A stretch of 64,000 bases of DNA. Origin: Paenibacillus stellifer (GTDB lineage: Bacteria; Bacillota; Bacilli; Paenibacillales; Paenibacillaceae). Under the pieces are notes generated by a model. The model was not told where the DNA came from, searched no databases, and saw only the letters and a program-made list of their open reading frames with translations. This document shows, piece by piece, positions 16,260-25,878 of this stretch (positions are counted from its first letter, which is position 1; every line of letters begins with the position of its first letter). Where the stretch lies: positions 2,758,501 to 2,822,500 of the forward strand of contig NZ_CP009286.1 of the NCBI RefSeq assembly GCF_000758685.1. Reading direction: 5' to 3'. Made by a program: the position numbers and the translations under genes.

Positions 16260-17514
16260 CCGGCGGCTTCAAATAATCACCGTAGAGTTCGCCGCGATCA
16301 GGCGAAGCGAAGGCAGCCGCGTATACGGAAGCGGCCTGGATGTCCCGGCTGAGCTGGGGGTGCTGCAGCCTGGAGGGGGAGAGGACGACGGGCAGTGAGG
16401 CTTTCTGTTTCATCTCCTTCAGGAGCTCCCGTCCGCTGCTGCGGAAGCCCAGCACCCGGATGTAACCCGGCCCTTGTGCGAGTTTACCTGAAGTATTTTC
16501 ATCTTTGCTGTGCCCGAGCAATATATGGGCCAGCATGCGCTGCAGCCGGGTATAGGTATAGCGCTTGCTCTTGAGACCGGCAAGCAGTCCGCTTACTGTA
16601 AAGACGTCGAGTCCGGCGATAACTTTTGCGAGCCGGTGCTCGAGTCCTTCGTCCACTCCCAGCAGCAGGGACAACTCTTCCGGAGGGCGGCTCAGCAGCA
16701 GATGGAGAAGAGGGCTCTTGAAGCTGTCCCAGCTCAGCGGCCCTCTGCCTGCTGCCTGCTCGCGCTTCAAAATGTCCAGGGCGTAACCCGGCATATAATC
16801 TGCCGGAGAAGCGCCCTCCTGCAGCAGCGCCCGGATGGCGGTTGCGCTTGCGATCGTCGCTCCAGGCGCCGCTGGATCATGGAATCCCGCTCCAAGGCGC
16901 GGAACGGTCAGCGGCTTGATGCCGCTGCCGAGCCGGCGGAGCGCGATGAGATAGTGCAGCCCGAGGCTGTTGTTCGGGCCGCGAAGAGCGGACTCCGCCG
17001 CTTCCCAAGCCAGGACTGGGAGAGCCGCGTCCGTCTCCGGCGCGCCTTCGGCTTCGCGCCGGAAGGCCTGGGCCGCCGCCGCGCTGTAGGCGGCGGGGAA
17101 GGGCTCGCCGAGCGCCAGGCGGCGCCGGAGCTCGGCTTTCAGGCTGCCGCTCTCATCAGCGAGCAGCCTGGACAGCGGCAGCAGCTCGTCTAGGCTGCCT
17201 GCCTCGCTGCCGAAGATCAGGCTGTCCACGACGCCTGACGCTTCCAGGAGGGCCACGGCGCCGTAAGCGAACCATTCGGCGGGCTGGAGCGCGTAGCCGA
17301 CGGGCAGCTCAAGGACGAGATCGGCGCCCATCATGAGCGCCATTTCTGTACGGGCGCGCTTGCTAATGAGCGCCGGCTCACCGCGCTGGGTGAATGGGCC
17401 GCTCATGACGACGACGGCCCGCTCCGCGCCGGACAGCCGCTTGGCTTCCAAAAAATGATGCACATGTCCGTTATGCAACGGGTTGTACTCGGCAATAATT
17501 CCTACTGTCGGCAA
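16249..17514 (-). CDS. tmcAL: tRNA(Met) cytidine acetate ligase TmcAL
   Basis: A 421-residue enzyme (YlbM in Bacillus subtilis) that activates acetate with ATP and forms N4-acetylcytidine at the wobble position of elongator tRNA(Met). The N-terminal nucleotidyltransferase motif VGIIAEYNPLHNGHVHH (HxGH type) is intact, as is the MSGPFTQRGEPALISK segment. Length matches the family. It is transcribed opposite to its neighbours; the upstream 160 bases are shared with the divergent yceD promoter. Confidence 0.95.
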   Translation of the reverse strand: MPTVGIIAEYNPLHNGHVHHFLEAKRLSGAERAVVVMSGPFTQRGEPALISKRARTEMALMMGADLVLELPVGYALQPAEWFAYGAVALLEASGVVDSLIFGSEAGSLDELLPLSRLLADESGSLKAELRRRLALGEPFPAAYSAAAAQAFRREAEGAPETDAALPVLAWEAAESALRGPNNSLGLHYLIALRRLGSGIKPLTVPRLGAGFHDPAAPGATIASATAIRALLQEGASPADYMPGYALDILKREQAAGRGPLSWDSFKSPLLHLLLSRPPEELSLLLGVDEGLEHRLAKVIAGLDVFTVSGLLAGLKSKRYTYTRLQRMLAHILLGHSKDENTSGKLAQGPGYIRVLGFRSSGRELLKEMKQKASLPVVLSPSRLQHPQLSRDIQAASVYAAAFASPDRGELYGDYLKPPVMI

Positions 17515-17616
17515 CCAGGCTCACTCCGTTCTCTCATAGGTATAGCTATAAATCCTGATGTTTATAGTTATAACATATTTCAGTCTTGCTTAAGCAGCAA
17601 TATAAAGGGAAAATGG

Positions 17617-17646
17617 TTGACAAAGGTCATACATGGTAGGTATAAT
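17617..17646 (+). promoter_or_regulatory. strong sigma-A-type promoter for yceD-rpmF
   Basis: TTGACA at 17617 to 17622, an 18-base spacer, and TATAAT at 17641 to 17646: both hexamers match the consensus exactly. It lies 29 bases before the yceD start, fitting the high expression needed for a ribosomal protein. Confidence 0.85.
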
Positions 17647-17674
17647 AAATTTTGTTTGTTTGGAGTGATAATGC

Positions 17675-18187
17675 ATGAAATTTCACTTTCGCAAAATTGC
17701 AAATGCCGACGGGCCGCTTCATTTCCATGAAACTGTGGACGTGAGCGAAGCCGTTAAAGGGCGCAAGGATATTTTGAACGTATCGCCGTTATCGGCCGAG
17801 CTCGATGCGCTGCCCGCGGGCACGGATATCGTGGCCGTGGAGGGTAAGCTGAGCGGGGATGCAGACATGCTATGTGCGCGTTGCTTGAATTTAGTCAAGA
17901 CCCATATGGATATTCCTTTTGCCGAAGCGTTCAAATGGGGCAAGGAACCGGCAGTACCGGATGAAGACGAGGATGAGGATTTGATCTATGTGTCCGATGA
18001 GACAGTGGATTTGAAGCCTTATGTCGAGGAGAACTATTTGCTCCATCTTCCGCTGTCCGTGCTTTGCGCTGATGATTGCAAGGGACTATGTCCCACTTGC
18101 GGTCATAATTTGAATGAAGGCCCCTGCAGTTGCGACAACACCGTGATCGACCCGCGTCTTGCCGGGTTGAAGGATTTTTTTAAATGA
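17675..18187 (+). CDS. yceD: YceD/DUF177 family protein
   Basis: A 170-residue protein of the YceD (DUF177) family, found beside rpmF in most bacteria and linked to large-subunit rRNA metabolism. The N-terminal part is a beta-rich domain with the CARCLN cysteine pair (about residue 67). The acidic [14 protein letters not shown] stretch and the C-terminal [13 protein letters not shown] and CSC motif can bind zinc. rpmF starts 61 bases downstream in the same transcript. The molecular role is not settled. Confidence 0.92.
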   Translation: MKFHFRKIANADGPLHFHETVDVSEAVKGRKDILNVSPLSAELDALPAGTDIVAVEGKLSGDADMLCARCLNLVKTHMDIPFAEAFKWGKEPAVPDEDEDEDLIYVSDETVDLKPYVEENYLLHLPLSVLCADDCKGLCPTCGHNLNEGPCSCDNTVIDPRLAGLKDFFK

Positions 18188-18248
18188 GAAATGCATGAGT
18201 AAGAAGCTGCCCGATGAGCGGGTTGACTTGAATAAGGAGGTGGAACAC

Positions 18249-18422
18249 ATGGCAGTACCTCAACGTAGAACGTCCAAGACACGCCGTGACAAGCGTCGTA
18301 CGCACTTTAAGCTGGTTGTCCCGGGCATGGTGAAATGTGAACAATGCGGTGAACTGAAGCTTGCTCACCACGTTTGCAAAGTATGCGGAACGTACAAGGC
18401 AAGAGAGATCATCAAGCAATAA
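18249..18422 (+). CDS. rpmF: 50S ribosomal protein L32
   Basis: A 57-residue ribosomal protein of the large subunit, starting [19 protein letters not shown]. It has the zinc-binding CEQCG and CKVCG pairs of the zinc-containing form. The ATG at 18249 follows AAGGAGGTGG at ideal spacing, so the longer frame from 18195 is discarded. A good terminator follows at 18442. Confidence 0.98.
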   Translation: MAVPQRRTSKTRRDKRRTHFKLVVPGMVKCEQCGELKLAHHVCKVCGTYKAREIIKQ

Positions 18423-18441
18423 TCGATCTGCCAAACAAAGT

Positions 18442-18475
18442 AGTACTTCATCTAATGGTGAGGTGCTATTTTTTT
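18442..18475 (+). terminator. intrinsic terminator after rpmF
   Basis: AGTACTTCA (18442 to 18450) pairs with TGAGGTGCT (18459 to 18467), with two G-T pairs, followed by A and seven T. It ends the yceD-rpmF transcript. Confidence 0.8.
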
Positions 18476-18665
18476 GTGCCGATAACCGGGAAGTAATGAC
18501 GGGAGAAGAGGTATGAGGCCCCGGCAGTCATGAGCATTTTGAGAAGAGGAAGTATGAATAGGGAATGGCGCGGTGAGGATAAAGGAGACTAGGCTGGAAG
18601 CCTGCAGCATTACTGCGATGTTGAGCGCTGTGAACGTCGCTCTTTCTTTTTACGGGACTATGCTT

Positions 18666-18695
18666 TATACTACATATTAGTACCAGGTTCTAAAT
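18666..18695 (+). promoter_or_regulatory. FapR operator over the fapR-plsX promoter
   Basis: TTAGTACCAGGTTCTAA at 18678 to 18694 is a near-perfect 8+1+8 dyad (seven of eight half-site pairs) and matches the known FapR box pattern. TATACT at 18666 to 18671 is a likely -10, so the operator would cover the start of transcription. FapR bound here would repress the operon until malonyl-CoA rises. Confidence 0.8.
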
Positions 18696-18763
18696 TATAC
18701 GGCCGGGCTGTTTTCCGGCGCGAATTTTAAGCCGATCGTGGCGAACGCGGGACAAGACGGGAG

Positions 18764-19378
18764 GTGGCCGCCATCGAACGCATATCGAAGAAAGAACGCC
18801 AGCGGCAGCTGCTGCTAATTATAGACGATAATCCTTTTGTGACCGACCGGGAATTAACCCGGCAGCTGAAGGTCAGTATTCAGACGATTCGGCTGGACCG
18901 GATGGAGCTGGGCATTCCCGAGCTGAGAGAGCGCATGAAGCAGATGGCGGAGCACAGCTACGATCAAGTAAGATCCCTGCCGGCCGACGAGGTGGTAGGC
19001 GATATTGTCGATCTTCAGCTGGACAAGAGCGGGATTTCCATATTCGAGATCCGTGAGGAGCATGTCTTCTCCCGTAACGGAATCGCCCGCGGCCACTACG
19101 TGTTCGCTCAGGCCAATTCCCTGGCGGTCGCTGTTATCAATGATGAAATTGCACTTACAGCGTCGGCGGATATACGCTTCGTCCGTATGGTCCGTCTTGG
19201 AGAGAAATGCATTTCCAAAGCTTATGTCCGCTCATTGGCAGGGCGCAAGGGAAAAGCCGAGGTCGAAGTGTATACGTATGTAGGCGAGGAAATGGTTTTT
19301 CAAGGCCATTTTGTCGTGTATCGGTCGGCTGGGGAAGAATACAGCGAAGGGGGAAGCCGACATGCAGATCGCCATTGA
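18764..19378 (+). CDS. fapR: fatty acid and phospholipid synthesis repressor FapR
   Basis: A 204-residue repressor of lipid synthesis genes that releases DNA on binding malonyl-CoA. The N-terminal helix-turn-helix (about 8 to 55: [37 protein letters not shown]) leads to a hot-dog-fold effector domain (about 70 to 195) with the [18 protein letters not shown] strand. The start is GTG 18764; the ribosome binding site is close. plsX begins inside the last 17 bases. A FapR box lies 70 bases upstream, so the gene is autoregulated. Confidence 0.96.
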   Translation: MAAIERISKKERQRQLLLIIDDNPFVTDRELTRQLKVSIQTIRLDRMELGIPELRERMKQMAEHSYDQVRSLPADEVVGDIVDLQLDKSGISIFEIREEHVFSRNGIARGHYVFAQANSLAVAVINDEIALTASADIRFVRMVRLGEKCISKAYVRSLAGRKGKAEVEVYTYVGEEMVFQGHFVVYRSAGEEYSEGGSRHADRH

Positions 19379-20351
19379 CGCCATGGGCGGGGATCATGCG
19401 CCGGAGAGCAATGTAGAGGGCGCTTTATCCGCCGCCGCGGAATGGAAGGATACGCAGATCGTGCTTGTAGGCGATGAAGCAAAGCTGGCGCCGCTTCTCA
19501 AGGACAAGCCGTCCAATGTGACGGTCCGGCATGCCAGTGAAGTGATCGGTCCTGACGATGAGCCAGTCAAGGCCGTCAGAAGGAAGAAGGATTCGTCAAT
19601 GGTCGTCGCCGGCCGCATGGTGAAGGAAGGCGAAGCCGAGGCGATGATCTCGGCGGGCAACACAGGCGCGCTGATGACGACCGGTCTGCTGGTCGTAGGT
19701 AGAATGCAGGGGATTGAACGCCCGGCTCTGGCGCCCATGATCCCCACACTGGATGACGTCGGTGTGCTTGCGCTGGACCTGGGCGCGAATATGGACGCCG
19801 AACCGCAGCATCTTGTACAGTATGCCATGATGGGCAGTATTTACCGCAATAAGGTGCACGGTTTGGCGAACCCCCGTGTAGGTCTGCTGAACGTCGGGAC
19901 GGAAGCCGGAAAAGGCAGCAAGCTGACGAAGGAAGCTTTCCCTCTGCTGGAGCAGCTTCCCGGAATCAACTTTGTCGGGAATGTGGAAGCCCGGGATGTT
20001 CTGACCGGAAACTGCGACGTTCTGGTGTGCGACGGTTTTGCCGGCAATATTCTGCTGAAGACGCTTGAGGGCACGGCGGGGGCGATGTTCTCGCTGCTGA
20101 AAGAGCAGTTCTCCAAGTCACTTAAGACGAAGCTGGCAGCTGCGATGCTGATGTCCGAGCTGCGCAGCCTCAAAGGCAAGCTGGATTACAAGGAGCATGG
20201 CGGCGCTCCGCTGCTGGGATTAAGCGGCCTAGTCGTCAAAGGACACGGCTCGTCGGACGGCAATGCGATCAAGAACGCGGTCCGTCAGGCGCGGCTTGCA
20301 TTGTCTTCGGGTCTAGTGCCCGGCATATCCAAGGAAATTAGCGGGAAGTGA
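19362..20351 (+). CDS. plsX: phosphate acyltransferase PlsX
   Basis: A 329-residue enzyme that turns acyl-ACP into acyl-phosphate, the donor for the first glycerol-3-phosphate acylation. The start [15 protein letters not shown], the [14 protein letters not shown] motif and the [12 protein letters not shown] segment are typical. AAGGGGGAA precedes the ATG at 19362, which overlaps fapR by 17 bases; the frame from 19311 is too long. The enzyme works at the membrane face in complex with the fatty acid machinery. Confidence 0.97.
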   Translation: MQIAIDAMGGDHAPESNVEGALSAAAEWKDTQIVLVGDEAKLAPLLKDKPSNVTVRHASEVIGPDDEPVKAVRRKKDSSMVVAGRMVKEGEAEAMISAGNTGALMTTGLLVVGRMQGIERPALAPMIPTLDDVGVLALDLGANMDAEPQHLVQYAMMGSIYRNKVHGLANPRVGLLNVGTEAGKGSKLTKEAFPLLEQLPGINFVGNVEARDVLTGNCDVLVCDGFAGNILLKTLEGTAGAMFSLLKEQFSKSLKTKLAAAMLMSELRSLKGKLDYKEHGGAPLLGLSGLVVKGHGSSDGNAIKNAVRQARLALSSGLVPGISKEISGK

Positions 20352-21350
20352 GTGACCAATATGAACAGCTTACGGCCGGTCGGCATTATCGGAACGGGTA
20401 AATATGTTCCGGAGCGTATTTTGACCAACAGCGATCTTGAGAAAATAGTAGAAACGAACGATGAGTGGATTGTAAGCCGCACAGGCATCCGGGAACGGCA
20501 TATTGCTGCACCGGAGGAAGCGACCTCCGATCTTGCGTACCAGGCTGCGATCCGGGCCCTCGACTCGGCGGGCATGAAGGCGGAGGACTTGGACCTGATT
20601 ATCGTGGCCACGATTACGCCGGATACGACCTTTCCTTCAACCGCCTGCATTCTTCAGGACAAGCTTGGCGCTAAAGGCGCTGCGGCGTTCGATCTGTCGG
20701 CGGCCTGCTCGGGCTTTGTATACAGCCTGGCGACTGCGGTCGGATTCATCCAGAACGGCATGTATAACAACGCCCTGATTATCGGCGCGGATACGCTGTC
20801 GCGGATCACCGACTACACCGATCGCAACACCTGCGTGCTCTTCGGCGACGGCGCCGGAGCCGTCATCCTCGGCGAAGTGCCGGAGGGAAGAGGCTTCAAG
20901 TCGTTTGACCTCGGAGCGGAGGGTGCGGGCGGATCGCTTCTCAAGCTTGAAGGCGGCGGCTCTCGTCTTCCGGCCTCGGCCGAGACGGTGGAAGGCAAGA
21001 AGCATTATATCTACATGAACGGACGCGAGGTATTCAAATTCGCGGTCCGGGTTATGGGTACGGCGACCGAGAAGGTGCTGGAGAAAGCGGGTCTGACCAA
21101 AGAGAGTATCGATCTCTTTGTACCGCATCAGGCCAATATCCGCATCATCCAGTCCGCCATGCAGCGGCTGGAGCTTCCGCCTGAGAAGGTTGTTATTAAT
21201 GTAGATAAATACGCGAATACCTCCGCAGCGTCGATTCCGCTTGCGCTTGTCGAAGCCGCTGAGGAAGGCCGGATGAAGCAAGGCGACGCGGTTCTGATGG
21301 TCGGCTTCGGCGGCGGCCTGACATGGGGCGCTTCCGTATTGATCTGGTAG
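20352..21350 (+). CDS. fabH: beta-ketoacyl-ACP synthase III FabH
   Basis: A 332-residue initiating condensing enzyme joining acetyl- or branched acyl-CoA to malonyl-ACP. The full triad is present: Cys119 in SAACSGF, His259 in VPHQANIRII and Asn289 in KYANTSAAS, counted from the GTG at 20352. An ATG at 20361 is an alternative start. It begins directly after the plsX stop. It is the canonical copy; a divergent homologue lies at 25879. Confidence 0.97.
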   Translation: MTNMNSLRPVGIIGTGKYVPERILTNSDLEKIVETNDEWIVSRTGIRERHIAAPEEATSDLAYQAAIRALDSAGMKAEDLDLIIVATITPDTTFPSTACILQDKLGAKGAAAFDLSAACSGFVYSLATAVGFIQNGMYNNALIIGADTLSRITDYTDRNTCVLFGDGAGAVILGEVPEGRGFKSFDLGAEGAGGSLLKLEGGGSRLPASAETVEGKKHYIYMNGREVFKFAVRVMGTATEKVLEKAGLTKESIDLFVPHQANIRIIQSAMQRLELPPEKVVINVDKYANTSAASIPLALVEAAEEGRMKQGDAVLMVGFGGGLTWGASVLIW

Positions 21351-21371
21351 GCTGAAGGGAGAATTTCAGTA

Positions 21372-22295
21372 ATGGGCAAAACAGCTTTTGTATTTCCCGG
21401 TCAGGGAGCGCAGGCGGTCGGCATGGCCAAGGATGTGTATGACGCTATCCCCGCTTCCCGCGCGATATTTGAACAAGGCGACGAGGCGCTGGGCTTTGCG
21501 CTGAGCAGCCTTGTGTTTGAAGGTCCGGACAGCGAGCTCAAGATGACGGTCAACACCCAGCCGGCGCTTCTTACAGCCAGCACGGCGCTGCTTGAAGCGC
21601 TGAAAGGAAAAGGGCTTGAAGCCGACTATGTCGCAGGCCACAGCCTGGGCGAGTACAGCGCACTTGTTGCTGCCGGTGTGCTGTCCTATACCGATGCCGT
21701 CAAGCTGGTTCGCCTTCGCGGGCGTTTCATGGAAGAGGCCGTACCGAACGGTCAAGGTGCTATGGCAGCCGTTCTTGGTGCGGAGCGAGACAATCTGGCC
21801 GCGCTGTGCGCCAGCATCTCCGAGACGGACGGTCCGGTAGAGCTGGCCAATGTCAATTGCCCCGGACAAATTGTCGTCTCGGGTTCGCAGGCAGGCGTCA
21901 ACGCAGTTGTCCAGCGCGCGAAAGAAGCCGGCGCGAAACGGGCGATTCCGCTTGAAGTAAGCGGGCCTTTCCATTCATCGATGATGAAGGAAGCGGCGGA
22001 GCGGCTGGAGGCCGAACTGCTGAAGACCGAATTCAAGGCACCGGCTGTTCCGGTCGTTGTGAACGTCACAGCGCTTCCGGTTACCGACCCGGAGGAACTC
22101 CGGCAGCTTCTGGTGCGCCAGGTATACTCGCCGGTGCTGTGGCAGGACTCCGTTGAGCGTCTGATCGCCGAAGGCGTAGATACTTTCGTGGAGATCGGTT
22201 CCGGCAGCGTGCTGGCCGGTCTGATCCGTAAGATCGACAAGAACGTCAAGGTAGTGAGCATCAATAGTCTAGCCAGCATCGAAGCGCTGGGTTAA
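21372..22295 (+). CDS. fabD: malonyl-CoA:ACP transacylase FabD
   Basis: A 307-residue enzyme that loads malonyl groups onto acyl carrier protein. The start FVFPGQGAQAVGMAKD, the nucleophile motif GHSLGEYSAL (catalytic Ser about residue 90), and the conserved His in VSGPFHSSMM are all present. It follows fabH by 21 bases in the same operon. Confidence 0.97.
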   Translation: MGKTAFVFPGQGAQAVGMAKDVYDAIPASRAIFEQGDEALGFALSSLVFEGPDSELKMTVNTQPALLTASTALLEALKGKGLEADYVAGHSLGEYSALVAAGVLSYTDAVKLVRLRGRFMEEAVPNGQGAMAAVLGAERDNLAALCASISETDGPVELANVNCPGQIVVSGSQAGVNAVVQRAKEAGAKRAIPLEVSGPFHSSMMKEAAERLEAELLKTEFKAPAVPVVVNVTALPVTDPEELRQLLVRQVYSPVLWQDSVERLIAEGVDTFVEIGSGSVLAGLIRKIDKNVKVVSINSLASIEALG

Positions 22296-22364
22296 CTACT
22301 CGGGGATTCAGCACCCGAAGTAACGTTGTTCAACATGTGATCCAATAGGAAAGGGGACTCATCC

Positions 22365-23114
22365 ATGTTCTCAGCACTACGTGGCCAGACAGCCCTTGTT
22401 ACCGGCGCATCGCGCGGCATTGGACGCAGCATTGCGCTCGCGCTGGCGGAGCACGGCGTCAAGGTCGCCGTGAACTATTCCGGCAGTGAGGAAGCGGCGC
22501 GGGACACCGTCGCCCGCATTGCAGAGCTTGGCTCGGAGGGCATCGCGCTGCGCGGCAATGTCGGCAGCACCGAAGAGGCCGAAGGCCTTGTCAAGGAAGT
22601 GCTCGGCGCCTGGGGCAAGGTTGATATTCTGGTCAACAATGCAGGCATTACCCGCGACAATCTCATTATGCGGATGAAAGAAGAAGAGTTCGATCAGGTC
22701 ATCGAGACGAATCTGAAGGGCGTGTTCAACTGCCTGAAGGCGGTCACCCGTCCGATGATGAAGCAGCGCTATGGCCGGATCATCAATATTTCTTCCGTAG
22801 TTGGCGTGACCGGTAATCCCGGTCAGGCTAATTATTCCGCCGCCAAGGCCGGAATTATCGGCCTGACCAAATCTGCGGCCCGTGAGCTTGCTTCGCGCGG
22901 CATTACGGTGAACTGCATCGCCCCGGGCTTCATCGACACCGATATGACCCGTGCCCTGTCCGAGGAAGTCCGCGCCGACCTGGCGAAGGGCATTCCGCTG
23001 GCGCGCCTGGGACTGCCGGAGGAGATCGCGTCCGCGGTCCTGTTCCTGGCGTCCGAAGGAGCTGCTTACATGACGGGCCAGACGCTGCATGTGGATGGCG
23101 GCATGTACATGTAA
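22365..23114 (+). CDS. fabG: 3-oxoacyl-ACP reductase FabG
   Basis: A 249-residue NADPH-dependent short-chain reductase for the first reduction in each elongation cycle. It shows [12 protein letters not shown] (cofactor loop), [14 protein letters not shown], catalytic Ser in NISSVVG and [10 protein letters not shown], and the [12 protein letters not shown] end. Length is typical. AAAGGGGAC lies upstream of the ATG. Confidence 0.97.
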   Translation: MFSALRGQTALVTGASRGIGRSIALALAEHGVKVAVNYSGSEEAARDTVARIAELGSEGIALRGNVGSTEEAEGLVKEVLGAWGKVDILVNNAGITRDNLIMRMKEEEFDQVIETNLKGVFNCLKAVTRPMMKQRYGRIINISSVVGVTGNPGQANYSAAKAGIIGLTKSAARELASRGITVNCIAPGFIDTDMTRALSEEVRADLAKGIPLARLGLPEEIASAVLFLASEGAAYMTGQTLHVDGGMYM

Positions 23115-23123
23115 GCAATTAAC

Positions 23124-23144
23124 CGGCCCCGCGAATAGGGGCCG
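23124..23144 (+). terminator. hairpin between fabG and acpP, without a T run
   Basis: CGGCCCC (23124 to 23130) pairs with GGGGCCG (23138 to 23144). It is followed by AAAACGG rather than T, so it may slow or process the transcript rather than end it. A TATAAT-like -10 at about 23220 suggests acpP also has its own promoter. Confidence 0.45.
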
Positions 23145-23248
23145 AAAACGGTGAAATGAGCGCCAAAAGCGCGCCGTAAAGCGTTTTTTTCGCTCTATGG
23201 TATTTTGTAGTCATTTCTCGTATAATACCCTAAGAGGAGGTGAACCGG

Positions 23249-23482
23249 ATGTCCGATGTACTGGAGCGTGTAAAGCGCATTGTCGTCGACCGCTTAGGCG
23301 CTGACGAAGCCGAGGTCACACTTGAAGCATCTTTCAAAGACGATTTGGGAGCAGATTCTCTCGACGTTGTAGAATTGGTTATGGAATTGGAAGATGAATT
23401 CGATATGGAAATCTCTGATGAAGACGCAGAGAAAATTACGACCGTGGGTGAAGTTGTAAACTACATACAATCTCATACCTAG
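23249..23482 (+). CDS. acpP: acyl carrier protein
   Basis: A 77-residue acidic helical protein that carries growing acyl chains on a phosphopantetheine arm attached to Ser in [15 protein letters not shown] (about residue 36). AGAGGAGGTGAACCGG before the ATG at 23249 is a strong ribosome binding site. A TATAAT lies about 25 bases upstream, and the gene is probably expressed above its neighbours. Confidence 0.98.
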   Translation: MSDVLERVKRIVVDRLGADEAEVTLEASFKDDLGADSLDVVELVMELEDEFDMEISDEDAEKITTVGEVVNYIQSHT

Positions 23483-23495
23483 AGTCATTGCTTGA

Positions 23496-23530
23496 AAGTC
23501 CCGTACCTGCTTAAGGCGGGACTTCTCCTC
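23496..23530 (+). terminator. terminator or attenuator between acpP and fabF
   Basis: AAGTCCCG (23496 to 23503) and CGGGACTT (23517 to 23524) form an eight-pair stem, followed by CTCCTCATTTTT. It fits partial termination that keeps acpP mRNA higher than fabF. The short reading frame crossing it is not considered a gene. Confidence 0.65.
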
Positions 23531-23693
23531 ATTTTTATGGCGATTGCATCCTTGAGCCTCAGCTCTTCCGGGGAGCATTTCCTGAGCATATACCAACCGC
23601 CGCCGATATTCGCGGCGTTTGCGATTTATAGAGTGATTAACCTGAATGCTGACTTAGTTGCAGCTATACAGCAAACTGATGAGGTGAGTGCGT

Positions 23694-24932
23694 TTGAGTC
23701 ATAGAGTAGTTGTTACCGGTATGGGCGTGATTACTGCGCTTGGAAAAGATCTGGAGACGTTCTGGGACAGTCTGATGAGCGGTAAATCCGGCGTTTCCAA
23801 AGTCGAAGCTTTCGATGTAAGCGAATATCCGACACAGATCGCGGCGTCGGTCAAGGATTTTGACCCCGAAGAGCTGTTCGGGCGCAAGGAATCCCGCAAG
23901 ATGGACCGTTTCGTCCAATTCGCTCTGGCGGCGGGACAGAAGGCGCTGGATGACAGCGGCCTGAAGATCGGCGAGAATATCGAGGCGGAACGGATCGGGG
24001 TATCCGTTGGCTCCGGTATCGGCGGTCTCGGTACTTGGGAAGACCAGCATAATCTGCTGCTCGAGAAAGGACCCAAACGCGTCAGCCCTTTCTTCATCCC
24101 GATGATGATCGCCAATATGGGCTCGGGCCAGCTGTCGATCAGCTTGGGAGCCAAGGGTCCTAACACGACTCAGGTTACGGCCTGCGCTACAGGCAGCCAT
24201 GCCATCGGCGATTCGATGCGCATGATCCAGCGCGGCGATGCCGATGCGATGATCTGCGGCGGTGCGGAAGCGACCATCCGTCCGACGGGAATGGCGGGCT
24301 TCTGTGCGATGAGAGCCATGTCGACAAGAAACGACGAGCCTGAGAAGGCGAGCCGGCCGTTCGACACGGACCGCGACGGATTTGTCATGGGCGAAGGGGC
24401 AGGCATTCTGGTGCTGGAATCCCTGGAACATGCCCAGGCGCGCGGAGCGAAGATCTATGCCGAAGTCATCGGCTACGGCCTGAGCGGCGACGCGCATCAT
24501 ATGACCGAGCCTGATCCGGATGGTGCGGCACGCTGCATGAAGATGGCGATCCGCGATGCCGGCATTGCGCCTGAGGATATCGATTATATCAATGCGCACG
24601 GTACATCGACGCCGGTAGGCGACAAATCGGAGACGACCGCGATCAAGATGGCGCTGGGCGATCATGCGTACAAGGTGGCGGTAAGCTCCACCAAGTCGAT
24701 GACGGGGCATCTCCTTGGAGCTGCTGGCGGCGTTGAAGCGATCATATGCGGGCTTTCCCTGAACAAGGGCAAGATTGCGCCTACCATTAACCTGGACAAC
24801 CAGGACCCGGAATGCGATCTGGATTATGTGCCGAATACGCCGCGTGAAGCGGATTTGAATATTGTCATGTCCAACTCTTTCGGATTTGGAGGCCATAACG
24901 CGACCGTTATCTTGAAAAAATACAACCAGTAA
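23694..24932 (+). CDS. fabF: beta-ketoacyl-ACP synthase II FabF
   Basis: A 412-residue elongating condensing enzyme. The TTG at 23694 lies seven bases after GAGGTGAG and gives [17 protein letters not shown], the usual start. The catalytic Cys is in [12 protein letters not shown] (about residue 164), the two histidines in [11 protein letters not shown] and [12 protein letters not shown], and the [11 protein letters not shown] end is intact. Confidence 0.97.
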   Translation: MSHRVVVTGMGVITALGKDLETFWDSLMSGKSGVSKVEAFDVSEYPTQIAASVKDFDPEELFGRKESRKMDRFVQFALAAGQKALDDSGLKIGENIEAERIGVSVGSGIGGLGTWEDQHNLLLEKGPKRVSPFFIPMMIANMGSGQLSISLGAKGPNTTQVTACATGSHAIGDSMRMIQRGDADAMICGGAEATIRPTGMAGFCAMRAMSTRNDEPEKASRPFDTDRDGFVMGEGAGILVLESLEHAQARGAKIYAEVIGYGLSGDAHHMTEPDPDGAARCMKMAIRDAGIAPEDIDYINAHGTSTPVGDKSETTAIKMALGDHAYKVAVSSTKSMTGHLLGAAGGVEAIICGLSLNKGKIAPTINLDNQDPECDLDYVPNTPREADLNIVMSNSFGFGGHNATVILKKYNQ

Positions 24933-24944
24933 GGAGAGCGTGCG

Positions 24945-25649
24945 GTGAATGGGGACCTGAAGCAATTACAAAGTCAACTTCATATTCAATTCCACGATTC
25001 TCAACTGCTGAAGCAGGCGTTTACCCATGCCTCTTATGTCAATGAACACCGTTTCAATCAGCACCAGGACAACGAGCGCCTTGAATTTCTGGGCGACGCG
25101 GTTCTGGAGCTAACGGTGTCCGAATATTTGTACCACCTCCTTCCGGACCGTCCGGAAGGCGAATTGACCAAGCTGCGCGCGGCGATTGTCTGCGAGCCAT
25201 CGCTGGTCAAGTTCGCCGAGAAACTGGACTTCGGACGTTATGTCCTGCTCGGTAAAGGAGAGGAATTGACAGGAGGACGCACCCGGCCGGCATTGCTGGC
25301 CGATGTGTTCGAATCCTTCGTGGGAGCGCTTTACTTGGATCAGGGCCTGGACGCTGTCCGGCGGTTTCTGGATGAGTATGTGCTGCCGCTTGTGGAGAAC
25401 GACGGTAAGCTGCAGCTTGGCGTAAGTGATTTCAAGACCGAGCTGCAGGAGCTGATCCAGCATCACGGGATGGGAGTTCTGGAATACCGGATTGTTGAGG
25501 AGCGGGGCCCGGCGCATGAGCGTGAGTTTGTATCCGAGGTCAGCATGAGCAGCCGCCTTCTCGGCCGTGGAAGCGGCCGTTCCAAGAAGGAAGCGGAGCA
25601 GCAGGCCGCTGCGGCCGCACTTAAGCGCCTGAACGAAGACAGCGTCTGA
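24945..25649 (+). CDS. rnc: ribonuclease III
   Basis: A 234-residue double-strand-specific endoribonuclease that matures rRNA and trims structured mRNAs. The N-terminal catalytic domain has the signature [14 protein letters not shown] (about residues 42 to 55) and the second acidic motif [14 protein letters not shown]. The C-terminal double-stranded RNA-binding domain includes [11 protein letters not shown] and [20 protein letters not shown]. The GTG start follows GGAGAG. In Bacillus subtilis smc follows directly; here 16.5 kb intervene. Confidence 0.97.
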   Translation: MNGDLKQLQSQLHIQFHDSQLLKQAFTHASYVNEHRFNQHQDNERLEFLGDAVLELTVSEYLYHLLPDRPEGELTKLRAAIVCEPSLVKFAEKLDFGRYVLLGKGEELTGGRTRPALLADVFESFVGALYLDQGLDAVRRFLDEYVLPLVENDGKLQLGVSDFKTELQELIQHHGMGVLEYRIVEERGPAHEREFVSEVSMSSRLLGRGSGRSKKEAEQQAAAAALKRLNEDSV

Positions 25650-25674
25650 GATAGAGTGATTGACATGATCGTGG

Positions 25675-25725
25675 GCGGCAAGGATTGATCTTTCAGGAGA
25701 GAGATCAGTCTTTGCCGCTCTTTTT
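25675..25725 (+). terminator. intrinsic terminator after rnc
   Basis: GCGGCAA at 25675 pairs with TTGCCGC ending at 25718 within a longer imperfect stem that includes TGATCT/AGATCA, followed by TCTTTTT. It ends the fapR-to-rnc operon. Confidence 0.85.
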
Positions 25726-25769
25726 CATACGCTGTAAGGGTTGTGAGGACAGGGGAATAGAGAACTTAA

Positions 25770-25820
25770 AACGGGCTGACTCCCAAGTAGTATGTTCCAC
25801 TACTTGGGAGTCAGCCCGTT
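25770..25820 (-). terminator. long perfect palindrome, terminator of the minus-strand KAS III-like operon
   Basis: Bases 25770 to 25791 are the exact reverse complement of 25799 to 25820: 22 perfect pairs around a seven-base loop. On the minus strand it is followed by TTTTAAGTT, fitting an intrinsic terminator for the genes at 25879 and 26886. It could also block readthrough from rnc. Confidence 0.75.
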
Positions 25821-25878
25821 GTGACGTTATGCCGTGATCGGCATAGCTGAGAAATGAAATGTTTTTGACGGATCAGGT

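Noticed and set aside
23492..23704. 70-residue hydrophobic frame between acpP and fabF
   Set aside because: It runs straight through the acpP terminator stem and overlaps the fabF start; apparent signal peptide is a by-product of the T-rich tail.
23664..24965. 433-residue minus-strand frame over fabF
   Set aside because: Antisense shadow of a high-GC gene with His/Arg-rich composition and no family match.
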